From positions 1-27,661 of the forward strand of contig CAYXUG010000027.1 in the NCBI GenBank assembly GCA_964468655.1: DNA of 27,661 nt, read 5' to 3'. The translations under genes and the position numbers were made by a program. The stretch comes from CAYXUG01 sp964468655 (GTDB taxonomy: Bacteria > Fidelibacterota > Marinisomatia > Marinisomatales > CAYXUG01). The notes under the pieces are model-generated. The model saw nothing but the letters and a program-made list of their open reading frames with translations, made no database searches and had not been told where the DNA came from. Shown piece after piece: positions 8,704 to 16,578 of the stretch; the stretch's first letter is position 1, and each line of letters opens with the position of its first letter.

Positions 8704-10427
8704 TACAAATCCTCAACAGTGGATCGAAGAACCTCCGAAATAGTTGTTTTACCATCCAGCGCTTTCTTAATACCGCAGTCCCTCAACGTGATCATACCAT
8801 CCTCTACAGCTTTCTTACGAATTTCATCTTCATTGCTATTATCGTAAATTAAACCTCTAATTCCACGGGACATGGCAATAAGTTCAAAAATACCAGTCCT
8901 TCCATGAAACCCGGTTTGCCTGCATTGACTGCATCCTTTTCCGTGCACCAATTGTTTTCCGTTTAGCCTCGATTTATCAAGCTTGATTCGATCCAATTCT
9001 TCCTGAGACGGGGTATATTCTTCTTTACAGTTTTTACAAATCGTTCTGACAAGTCTTTGCGCCATAACCAGATTCAAACAGGAGCCGACCAGAAATGGTT
9101 TAATACCAATATCCAGTAAACGTGTTATTGTGGATGCGGCGTCATTTGCATGGACTGTCGAGAAAACAAGATGTCCTGTGAGTGAAAATTTGACAGCAAT
9201 ATCTGCTGTTTCTTCATCCCGGATTTCACCTATCAGAAGTATATCGGGATCCTGCCTGAGTATGGACCGGAGGGATGAAGAAAAAGTCAGCCCTATACTT
9301 TCATGTACCTGAACCTGATTAATTTTATCCATTTGATATTCTACGGGATCTTCAACGGTAGTTATGTTTAATGCGTCATTTTTTATTTCTTTTAAAGATG
9401 CATATAGACTGGTGGATTTACCAGAACCTGTTGGACCTGAGGCGACAATCATTCCATAAGGCTGGGCAATTACTTTTCTGAAGATTTTGTATGTACTTTC
9501 TTCAAACCCAAGGATACCGAGGTTAAAGCCGAATTCGGATTTATCCAGAAGTCGCATGACTGTTTTCTCTCCGTATACTGTAGGTAAAACCGACACACGG
9601 ACATCAATTTCCCTGTTGGTTGCCTTTATTGTAAACCGGCCGTCCTGAGGTAATCGCCTTTCAGCAATATTCAGATTAGACAAAATCTTTATTCGAGTTA
9701 CCAATCCGCTAAGGGAAGAAATAGGGGGTGTCATAATAGTTTGAAGAACACCATCAATTCGGATTCTGACGATGACTTTATCTTGTTGTGGCTCCAGATG
9801 AATATCAGTGGCTCTCTCCTTAATAGCTTCCTGTAAAATCAGATTAACAAGTTTGACGATAGGTGCATCTTCAGAAGAAGCTTTATCTGGAGACAGATCA
9901 ACTTCCTCTTGATTATCTTCATCACCTGAAATGACTTTAATGCTTTCAAACGTTTCTTCAACTTCACCTGCCTGGCGAATCTTCCCATAGATTTGGTCCA
10001 ACGCACGATTGAGCGCCGAAGGACCGGCAACCAGTACTTTGGGATTTAGATCGGTCAGCCGTTTCATAGAATCCAATGCCACCAGATCTTCAGGATCTTC
10101 CATTGCAACGACAATGGTTGAATCGGTTTTCCGCAAGGCTAAAATCATATATTGCCGTGCAAAATCTTCAGGAATAAGTTGAACAACTTCCTGATCTGCT
10201 GAAAAGAGTTCTTCCTCATGTACTTTTTCGTAACCCAACTGCATAGAATAGACGGTAATCAAATCTTCTTCTGTAATTAATCCCTTTTTCAATAGAATAG
10301 TGCCAAGTTTTTCTTTGCTTGTTTTTTGGTCGGAAAGTGCAACTTCTAATTGACCACCATCAATTTTTTTCAGATGGACAAGAATGTCACCAATTTTCTG
10401 AAACTGTGGATTGAATTCGTGTTCCAT
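8703..10427 (-). CDS. pilB: Type IV pilus extension ATPase
   Basis: Cytoplasmic hexameric ATPase that drives pilus polymerisation through PilC. The N-terminal 150 residues form a GspE/PilB N1 domain (KIGDILVHLKKI). The ATPase core has DIHLEP (208-213), Walker A GPTGSGKS (331-338), an Asp-box region near VEDPVEY (358-364), Walker B DILLIGE (395-401) and a His-box near STVHAND (423-429). A tetracysteine zinc motif (Cys464, Cys467, Cys499, Cys502) separates it from PilT, which lacks one. The length of 574 is standard for PilB. The ATG is 3 bases after the stop of the Ig-like lipoprotein gene. A GspE reading is possible by domain alone, but PilT and PilM-Q in the same operon favour PilB. Confidence 0.95.
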   Translation of the reverse strand: MEHEFNPQFQKIGDILVHLKKIDGGQLEVALSDQKTSKEKLGTILLKKGLITEEDLITVYSMQLGYEKVHEEELFSADQEVVQLIPEDFARQYMILALRKTDSTIVVAMEDPEDLVALDSMKRLTDLNPKVLVAGPSALNRALDQIYGKIRQAGEVEETFESIKVISGDEDNQEEVDLSPDKASSEDAPIVKLVNLILQEAIKERATDIHLEPQQDKVIVRIRIDGVLQTIMTPPISSLSGLVTRIKILSNLNIAERRLPQDGRFTIKATNREIDVRVSVLPTVYGEKTVMRLLDKSEFGFNLGILGFEESTYKIFRKVIAQPYGMIVASGPTGSGKSTSLYASLKEIKNDALNITTVEDPVEYQMDKINQVQVHESIGLTFSSSLRSILRQDPDILLIGEIRDEETADIAVKFSLTGHLVFSTVHANDAASTITRLLDIGIKPFLVGSCLNLVMAQRLVRTICKNCKEEYTPSQEELDRIKLDKSRLNGKQLVHGKGCSQCRQTGFHGRTGIFELIAMSRGIRGLIYDNSNEDEIRKKAVEDGMITLRDCGIKKALDGKTTISEVLRSTVEDL

Positions 10428-10430
10428 TTG

Positions 10431-12356
10431 TTACCGTTGGTAGGTTCTAACGAGAAGAATTTCCAGTGGAGCACTTGTTATTGCCTGTGGGATTAGTAAC
10501 TGAGCCACTACCGTTGAAGTGAAATCCTCGTAGGTTTGTGGATCGCTGTTTGGAACAGGGGAACATATGCCTTGATCGTACTCAACTGTAAAAGTAACTG
10601 TACCAGTTGAATCGGTATAGCCAATATTATTTTCAATAGGTGAGAAAGGCCAGTAAATGGCAGAAGCACCCGTAGCGGAAAGCAAGATGGGTGCGTTCAC
10701 AACCGCGTTTCCATAATAGTCAGTCAATATACCGATTATAGTCAATATAGCCGGATTTCCAAATAAGGTAAAATCCCAGTATTGCGGACCCGCTAATAAC
10801 AATTGTCCGGGTACAAAGAACATAATAGCTTCACCCTCATCTTCATTGATTCGGGCCATAACAGTATCGCCATTTGCACCAAATGTTAGGGCAGTGACAT
10901 ATCCCAGATCTCCAATTGCATCTGTAGAATAGATGATTGTTGTGAATGCTACTCCTGGATAATTATCTTCGTTTAGGTTTTGATTACCTGTAAAACTGAC
11001 ACCTTGTACAAATGCATCAATCATTGTATCGGGTGGTACCGGATCCATTGACCAGTAGACATAGGTACTATCAGAAACCGGGTTATAATTCACATCGTAA
11101 ACCATTGCTGCAGCTTCCGTTTGATAAGCGCCCCCGCCGATTGGTGTTGTGGCTCCCGGATCATAATTTGGTTCAATATAATAGGGTGGACCAGTGGCAA
11201 TGATGACAGGTACTTCTGTTGCTGATAATACTTCACCAGACTCTGTGGTAACTTCGGCGGTTATTCGAACAGGACCCGGCCCGGTGCCGCTATTAACAGA
11301 TACACATGCTTCACCGGATTCTGTGTAGGAGGAATCTGAGATTCCTGCATTATTGATATTGGCACCAACTGGTATGTTTGGACCTAAAGTAAAAGTAACG
11401 TTTACCGGTTCATTTACAAGTATAGCATTTTCATCATACACGCGCGAACAGATTTGGGTAGATTCCAGGCCGCCTCCGCCAACAACCATGATTTCGCCTG
11501 GATAAGATGGTGGAATAGTTAAGTATGCAGGTGTTCCTGAATAAGTTGTATCTACAATAGTTATTTGAATTTCTTGAGTGACTTCTCCAAAGGATGGATG
11601 GATAAAACTTGCATTAATATCAGCGACACCAACATCTTCAGGATTACCTAAATCAGTAAAATTAACGTCTACCACCCCAGTTGAATCTGTAATTCCTACC
11701 GCATCTATAAATCCTTTTGTGGCATCGAAACCAATGTCAACAAATTTGACAGGATGACTAAGATTATTTAAAAGTCGAACAGTTATTGTTGCATTTGTTT
11801 GACCACCATCAAGATTAATTACATCCGTATCTGTATTTAAAATTAAATTATAGGGCCAGATTTGGACTATCGATGTATCGAACACCTCAAAACTTGTTGT
11901 AGAACTTATCTCAGTTTCATTTTCGACATGTTTTGCTGTCACAGAAACAGCGCCTTCTCCATATCCATCATAGGCTGCACTGTCTTCATCATAAAAATTT
12001 ACTGTAGCCTTTCCATCATCATTTGTAGGGGTGGAAGAATTAATGGAAAATGAACCGACATTTGATGAAAACTCTATATTCTTTGCTTTTAATGGATTTC
12101 CAGTAGTGTCTGTTAATATTACATCAATCCGAGTATTCACATCGTTAATTGGTCCGGCAATATCCTCGCCTACTACAACTGTTGTTGATCCCTCAAGTGC
12201 ATAGGGTTGAGTCGTAATCGTCATTACGAAATTTTCTAAACTTGATTCATCTTCTATCTCGGTCGGCACCCTGTCATCACAACTAAGTACTAGGAATATG
12301 ACAGCTAATATTATTATTCCAAATCGTTTAAATTGATAGAAAGGACTATTTTTCAT
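10431..12356 (-). CDS. Lipoprotein with five predicted Ig-like domains, inside the pilus operon
   Basis: Function unknown; a predicted outer-membrane or periplasmic lipoprotein of 641 residues. I place the start at the ATG at 12356, not at an upstream Met inside pilQ: GAGGA lies eight bases before it, and the product then opens with a lipoprotein signal (MKNSPF, a hydrophobic run, lipobox VLSC). The rest reads as about five invasin/Big_1-like beta domains. Repeated features are D-x-x-GNP in early strands, later 'TDSTG...V' turns, and stretches rich in Asn, Asp, Thr and Gly with almost no Lys. The start overlaps pilQ by 11 bases and the stop is 3 bases before pilB, so it belongs to the pilus operon. 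It could be a secretin accessory, a pilus-surface anchor or an adhesin; none can be shown from sequence. It does not resemble the TPR pilotin PilF or PilY1. Confidence 0.8.
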   Translation of the reverse strand: MKNSPFYQFKRFGIIILAVIFLVLSCDDRVPTEIEDESSLENFVMTITTQPYALEGSTTVVVGEDIAGPINDVNTRIDVILTDTTGNPLKAKNIEFSSNVGSFSINSSTPTNDDGKATVNFYDEDSAAYDGYGEGAVSVTAKHVENETEISSTTSFEVFDTSIVQIWPYNLILNTDTDVINLDGGQTNATITVRLLNNLSHPVKFVDIGFDATKGFIDAVGITDSTGVVDVNFTDLGNPEDVGVADINASFIHPSFGEVTQEIQITIVDTTYSGTPAYLTIPPSYPGEIMVVGGGGLESTQICSRVYDENAILVNEPVNVTFTLGPNIPVGANINNAGISDSSYTESGEACVSVNSGTGPGPVRITAEVTTESGEVLSATEVPVIIATGPPYYIEPNYDPGATTPIGGGAYQTEAAAMVYDVNYNPVSDSTYVYWSMDPVPPDTMIDAFVQGVSFTGNQNLNEDNYPGVAFTTIIYSTDAIGDLGYVTALTFGANGDTVMARINEDEGEAIMFFVPGQLLLAGPQYWDFTLFGNPAILTIIGILTDYYGNAVVNAPILLSATGASAIYWPFSPIENNIGYTDSTGTVTFTVEYDQGICSPVPNSDPQTYEDFTSTVVAQLLIPQAITSAPLEILLVRTYQR

Positions 12357-13824
12357 TTTTCTTTTCCTCAGTTTTTTTATCATCCGGTGTTTCTTCAGCT
12401 CCATTTTCATCAGTTTCTTCAGGAATATACAGTGAACGCTCAAGTTCAAGCATAATGGCTGATTTTGCTATACCAGCCATATCATCTGTGACAACGGATG
12501 GCGTAATTTGAATGATGAGATCCATTTTTTTCTCTAACACATCTTTACTTGTGAATATTTTTTCCCCAATCCAAGGAATCCTATGGAGGAGTGGAACCTT
12601 ATAGATTGTATTTTTTCGATCCCTGCTGATTAAACCGCCGATAACGATGGTTCCCCCATCCTTTACTCTGATGACGCTGGATGAAGCCCTCCTTTTAACC
12701 CGCGGGATATTTTTGTCCGGACCAATGAATTCAAAAATTGAGGACACTTCAGGCTGAACTTTAACAGTGATATCACCGTCAGTATTTACAGATGGCAGAA
12801 CATTTAACTTGATACCCACTTCTTCTTTTTGAACTTGTACCTGACCTCCAACACCTCCTGAACTTAAAATATAAGGTACAACATCAACCATCTCAATATA
12901 GGCTTCCCGGCCGTTCAACGTTACCAATTTGGAGTCGGCAAGTATTTCAGCATCATTATTTTTTAATAAAAAATCTAGCGTTACATCAAATGCTGTCATT
13001 TGCCGGCTGAAAGTTTTTGGATAAAGATTATCCTCACTTAAACGATTAAAAGGCATGTCGGAGGGTACTTCTGCAAAAGGCAACCCAGCGTATGTTTCAA
13101 CCACACCCGTACCTTCAGTATTTGGATTTTGGGCTAATCCCGGGACCAAGCTTCCCGCTCCTTTTAAGTCACCGGGAATTACACCGGTTTCTGCGAATAT
13201 ATTGGTGTAATGCGCTAATTTTGACCAGTCAATTCCAAACTTTTCTTCTGCATCTGCGGCAACTTCGATTAATCGTACTTCCATGAGTATTTGAATAGTA
13301 GGAACATCAATCTTTTTTATTGAATCCTTTATATCACCTATTTTTTTAGGTGATGCATTGATTAACAGTTTATTCCCGGAAACATCCACCTGTATTTTAT
13401 CTGTTAAATCCTGGAGTATTGTTTTAACCTCAGAAGCATTAGCATACTTTAATTCAATGACATGAGCTGTAATGCCAACTTCTTCAGCCAATTTTTTTGG
13501 TTCAGCGATTAAAAATGAATTTCCTACAACTTCGTATCCTAAACCTACAGCTCTGACAACAAGATTGATTGCTTCCTGGATCGGAACATCATCTAAATGG
13601 ATTGAAATTTTATCCTGGCTGTTCACATTGGGATCGGTAACAATATTGTAGCCGCTTTCCTTTGCGAGAATCCTAAGGATACTTGGCAAATAAGCATCTT
13701 CTGCATGAATAGTAACAAAGGTAGGACTTTCCGCTTCCTTTGCGCTGATGGTTCCTGCATCTTGACAAATTGCTAAACTCATTAAAATAAGAACAGTGAA
13801 TAGATAAGATTTCAAATTTTTCAT
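12346..13824 (-). CDS. pilQ: Type IV pilus secretin (short form)
   Basis: Outer-membrane ring through which the pilus passes. I chose the ATG at 13824: a signal peptide (MKNLKSYLFTVLILMSLAICQ) begins there and AAGGAG lies eleven bases upstream, whereas the longer frame would need a TTG. In the 492-residue product, an STN domain covers about 37-107, a secretin N-domain (N1-like) about 118-180, and the secretin barrel about 275-445. The barrel shows VVPYI, GGVGGQ, VIGGLISR, a VPxLG-like IPWIGEKIF and LIIQITPSVV. Classical PilQ is often 700 residues or longer with peptidoglycan-binding AMIN domains; none is seen here. The C-terminal 30 residues are highly charged (Glu, Lys, Asp). It follows the PilP-like gene by 37 bases. 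Confidence 0.92.
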   Translation of the reverse strand: MKNLKSYLFTVLILMSLAICQDAGTISAKEAESPTFVTIHAEDAYLPSILRILAKESGYNIVTDPNVNSQDKISIHLDDVPIQEAINLVVRAVGLGYEVVGNSFLIAEPKKLAEEVGITAHVIELKYANASEVKTILQDLTDKIQVDVSGNKLLINASPKKIGDIKDSIKKIDVPTIQILMEVRLIEVAADAEEKFGIDWSKLAHYTNIFAETGVIPGDLKGAGSLVPGLAQNPNTEGTGVVETYAGLPFAEVPSDMPFNRLSEDNLYPKTFSRQMTAFDVTLDFLLKNNDAEILADSKLVTLNGREAYIEMVDVVPYILSSGGVGGQVQVQKEEVGIKLNVLPSVNTDGDITVKVQPEVSSIFEFIGPDKNIPRVKRRASSSVIRVKDGGTIVIGGLISRDRKNTIYKVPLLHRIPWIGEKIFTSKDVLEKKMDLIIQITPSVVTDDMAGIAKSAIMLELERSLYIPEETDENGAEETPDDKKTEEKKNEK

Positions 13825-13861
13825 AAATTGGTTTACTCCTTCAGTCACTTTCAATGATTAT

Positions 13862-14359
13862 TTATTCTTCAACGGTCAGACCTGCAACGGGATAGGGTAA
13901 TTCTTGACCATCCTTATAAATAATAACCTTTTCTTTATCAATCCATTTCACTACACCGCCTGCTATAGAATCGCCTACAACGACACTATAATTTTTATCT
14001 TTATAACTAATTCCTGCATATTGGGTTGACCCATCGATTATATGCGTTACACGCAACTTCCCACTTCTGCGATATCGTAATGATCTGCCATAAGCATCCG
14101 TCAGGTATAATACATTGGTTAAACGCATGGGTTCTCCTTCCAATGCAAATTGATAATTGGCTCGGTCGTTCAATCGCTCTTCCAAATAATCGATAACATT
14201 TTCTAATTCTTTGTCAGTTCCGTATTGTACATTTTCTGCCCGCTCTTTCGCACGATTCCATTTATTATTGATTGGGATAATTTTAACACCTGCAGTAACG
14301 ATAGAAATAACTGACAGCACAATAAGAATGATCCAAATTGTTTGATTTCTGTTATTCAT
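13862..14359 (-). CDS. pilP: PilP-like periplasmic alignment protein
   Basis: Probably links the inner-membrane PilM-N-O complex to the secretin PilQ. The protein has 165 residues, one N-terminal membrane segment (about 7-26) and a C-terminal HR-like beta domain. That domain contains YSVVVGDSIAGGVVKWIDKE and IIYKDG, the pattern seen in PilP and GspC: GD, glycine-rich turn, hydrophobic strand, then 'DG'. Unlike classical PilP, it is not an obvious lipoprotein because no lipobox cysteine is present. Its ATG overlaps the pilO stop by 4 bases (ATGA), and pilQ follows. The family call rests mainly on position between pilO and pilQ plus the C-terminal pattern, so a GspC-like name would be equally fair. 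Confidence 0.72.
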   Translation of the reverse strand: MNNRNQTIWIILIVLSVISIVTAGVKIIPINNKWNRAKERAENVQYGTDKELENVIDYLEERLNDRANYQFALEGEPMRLTNVLYLTDAYGRSLRYRRSGKLRVTHIIDGSTQYAGISYKDKNYSVVVGDSIAGGVVKWIDKEKVIIYKDGQELPYPVAGLTVEE

Positions 14360-14931
14360 GATATAATTTTTGTTTTGGATTTTACCAGTGTCAATGTTGA
14401 AAGATTAATCTCTATGATTTGATCCAGGAGATCTTCTTCACTGACATTGCTTTTAATCCGCTCTATTCCATTTTTAATTCGAAATTCATTGATAGTCACC
14501 AATCTGGGGGAGCGTTCCAATTCTGCTAAAAATTTTCCAAGTTCATCAAAGGAGCACTTCAAAATAATTTCATAGGGTGCTGATACATAGTGTTTTTTTT
14601 CAATTAAGGGTTTCGGTTTAATGTTTAAGAGCGCAATTCCCTGTTCATTCATCATTTCCATAAGATTTTTTAAAAAGGGGAGACTTGCATTATCTGCCAG
14701 TGAATCAGCTTTAGAAAGAGCAAGGTTTTTATCAAAGAGGGTATAAACTTGATCAAGTTTGTTTGCAAGAATTTGAGCGCTGATAAGTTGTTCATTTAAC
14801 TCAATTAGTTCATCTTCCAAATCTAACAACCTTTCTGGTTTATCAGAGATGAACCAGGATTTGTTCAACCAGAATAAGACTGTTAGAACAATCATTGTGA
14901 CAGCAAGTAGTCCATTGCGTTTAGTCGTCAT
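14356..14931 (-). CDS. pilO: Type IV pilus alignment protein PilO
   Basis: Inner-membrane partner of PilN in the alignment subcomplex. It has 191 residues: a short cytoplasmic start, one membrane helix (about 8-24), a likely coiled coil (about 33-70, rich in Leu/Glu with heptad-like spacing), and a compact alpha/beta periplasmic domain ending with VTINEFRI and strands near LSTLTLV. This layout and the position after pilN define the call; sequence identity in the family is generally low. The gene overlaps pilN by 4 bases (ATGA) at its start and the PilP-like gene by 4 bases at its end, so the whole M-N-O-P block is translationally coupled. Confidence 0.85.
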   Translation of the reverse strand: MTTKRNGLLAVTMIVLTVLFWLNKSWFISDKPERLLDLEDELIELNEQLISAQILANKLDQVYTLFDKNLALSKADSLADNASLPFLKNLMEMMNEQGIALLNIKPKPLIEKKHYVSAPYEIILKCSFDELGKFLAELERSPRLVTINEFRIKNGIERIKSNVSEEDLLDQIIEINLSTLTLVKSKTKIIS

Positions 14932-15527
14932 ACCTTTTTTAAATCCTGTCCATTGGATTTTAATACTGCTTCCAATTCAAATTGAACAATTTCTTGCCCC
15001 CGTACCTTTTTTAATGATCCTTGCCGGAATTTAAATTCTGAGAAATTATTATTAATTTCGTGATCCTTCCTCAACTTGTTGATAAATTCATGCACAATTT
15101 CATATTCTTTTTGGTTTTCATATACAACGGCAATTCCTTCCAGGATCAATTTTTTCGACTTTTTATTAAACTGCATTCCAATCAATGCCATATCTTCGGG
15201 CGTCAATCTTCCGATGAGTTCAAAATTCCGTGCCCATAGCGTTCTTTTGCTTTCCATGTTTGAGAAAGAAATAATATCCTGTTTTGATAAATTTTTCCCT
15301 TTTGCCTGCAAATCGTGGATCTCTTCTTTAATATGAGCAATTTCAGTTTCTTTTTTTTGGATTAGTTTCAAATATCCGAAACCAACGAACCCTAAGAATA
15401 TATTAGCCGACAAAAGGATAGCTGCTACCAAACCGAAAATACCCCAGCGAGTTTGTTCTTTTCTTCGAAGAGCTCGGGTTTCCGCACTTTCTGATTGATT
15501 AAGATTGATGATTATAAATTTTATCAT
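14928..15527 (-). CDS. pilN: Type IV pilus alignment protein PilN
   Basis: Bitopic inner-membrane protein whose N-terminal tail binds PilM in the cytoplasm and whose periplasmic domain pairs with PilO. The 199-residue protein has IIINLNQ at residues 5-11, matching the conserved 'INL' PilM-binding motif. A membrane helix follows at about 29-52, then a coiled-coil region (about 55-85) and a ferredoxin-like periplasmic domain with LTPEDMALIG and a 'LILEGIA' strand. The ATG overlaps the pilM stop by 4 bases. Length and layout are normal for the family. Confidence 0.9.
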   Translation of the reverse strand: MIKFIIINLNQSESAETRALRRKEQTRWGIFGLVAAILLSANIFLGFVGFGYLKLIQKKETEIAHIKEEIHDLQAKGKNLSKQDIISFSNMESKRTLWARNFELIGRLTPEDMALIGMQFNKKSKKLILEGIAVVYENQKEYEIVHEFINKLRKDHEINNNFSEFKFRQGSLKKVRGQEIVQFELEAVLKSNGQDLKKV

Positions 15528-16576
15528 TCTGATAAATATCCACGGATCGCCAAGCCGACAGCTACCGAAAATTGACTTTTGTTTGAAATATCCAAGTTGT
15601 CATGCTCTGTGATAGAATGAAATGGGTTTAAAACCATAGTTTCCAGATTCAATTTACTTTCAATTAATTCTGCCAAACCTTTAGTCTCAGCACCACCACC
15701 GCTGAGAAAAATTTTAATAAAATAGCTCTGGTTGGTTGTCTTAGCGTAGTATCGCAGGGATCTTCTTACATCTTCAATCAGATTGTCAAAAACGGTGCGG
15801 TCAGCAACTGTAATATTCCCAATTTCTGCACTTGACTCATCTTTAAAACATTCAACGCCATTTTTCATAATATCGTCCTGCGATTCCAAATAACCCTTAT
15901 CAAGTTTTTCTGCAAGAGCTGTCACAAATTGATGACTTCCTATTGGAATATCTCTTGTGAAATAACGGTCTTTCCTACCCCACACCACGAGTGAACTTGA
16001 CAATGAACCGATATCCAGTAAAACGACTGCACCATCTTCAGTGAGATCATGCCCAGATGTAAATGCATTGGTAAGTGCAATCGGATCAGCATCTATGATT
16101 CCTGGTTTTAAACCGATTTCCTTCAGCATATCAATATGGTTGGTCGAAACTCTTTTTGTGCATGCAACAAGTCCAATATCTATTTTATCCACTTCCTTGG
16201 GGTTTGGACCAAAAATCTGAAAATCGATGACAGCATCAGAGCCATCCATAGGTATGTGCTTTCTTGCTTCAAAGGTCATAGAGGAAACCAGCTCATCTGT
16301 GGGCATATCCATTGTGGTTATCTGCTTAACACTGATATTGGTACCGGAGATACTTGTGACAAGATTCCTGACTTTTTTAGGATTTATTTTCATTTCTTTC
16401 ATAAGTTCCTGAACAGCCATTACTCGGTGGGGTTTTGTTATTTGGTCTGGGTCAAATGCTCTGTGCTGTTCAGGTACAAGCCGGATACCCGTTTTAACTA
16501 TTCGGGTATCATGTTTATGTTTGTCAATGACAACACCTTTAACGAACTGCCGTCCAATGTCTAACCCAAGATACAT
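15524..16576 (-). CDS. pilM: Type IV pilus actin-like ATPase PilM
   Basis: Cytoplasmic actin-fold protein that forms a ring near the motors and binds the PilN tail. The 350-residue length is typical. The nucleotide pocket is visible: GLDIG (4-8, phosphate 1), LLDIGSLSSSLVVW (186-199, phosphate 2) and FLSGGGAETKGL (290-301, adenosine motif). VACTKRV (137-143) and FEARKHIPM (102-110) are further PilM-family patches. Its ATG lies 2 bases after the stop of the large PilX-like gene and it leads the coupled M-N-O-P block. FtsA/MreB relatives share the fold, but the neighbours settle the identity. Confidence 0.95.
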   Translation of the reverse strand: MYLGLDIGRQFVKGVVIDKHKHDTRIVKTGIRLVPEQHRAFDPDQITKPHRVMAVQELMKEMKINPKKVRNLVTSISGTNISVKQITTMDMPTDELVSSMTFEARKHIPMDGSDAVIDFQIFGPNPKEVDKIDIGLVACTKRVSTNHIDMLKEIGLKPGIIDADPIALTNAFTSGHDLTEDGAVVLLDIGSLSSSLVVWGRKDRYFTRDIPIGSHQFVTALAEKLDKGYLESQDDIMKNGVECFKDESSAEIGNITVADRTVFDNLIEDVRRSLRYYAKTTNQSYFIKIFLSGGGAETKGLAELIESKLNLETMVLNPFHSITEHDNLDISNKSQFSVAVGLAIRGYLSE

Positions 16577-16578
16577 TA

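Noticed and set aside
12346..13854. Longer PilQ start at 13854
   Set aside because: It would need a TTG codon and place ten residues before the signal peptide, while the ATG at 13824 has AAGGAG upstream.
16136..16564. 142-codon open frame on the + strand
   Set aside because: It lies wholly antisense to pilM, whose actin-fold motifs are intact, and its translation is rich in Cys, His and aromatic residues with no domain pattern.
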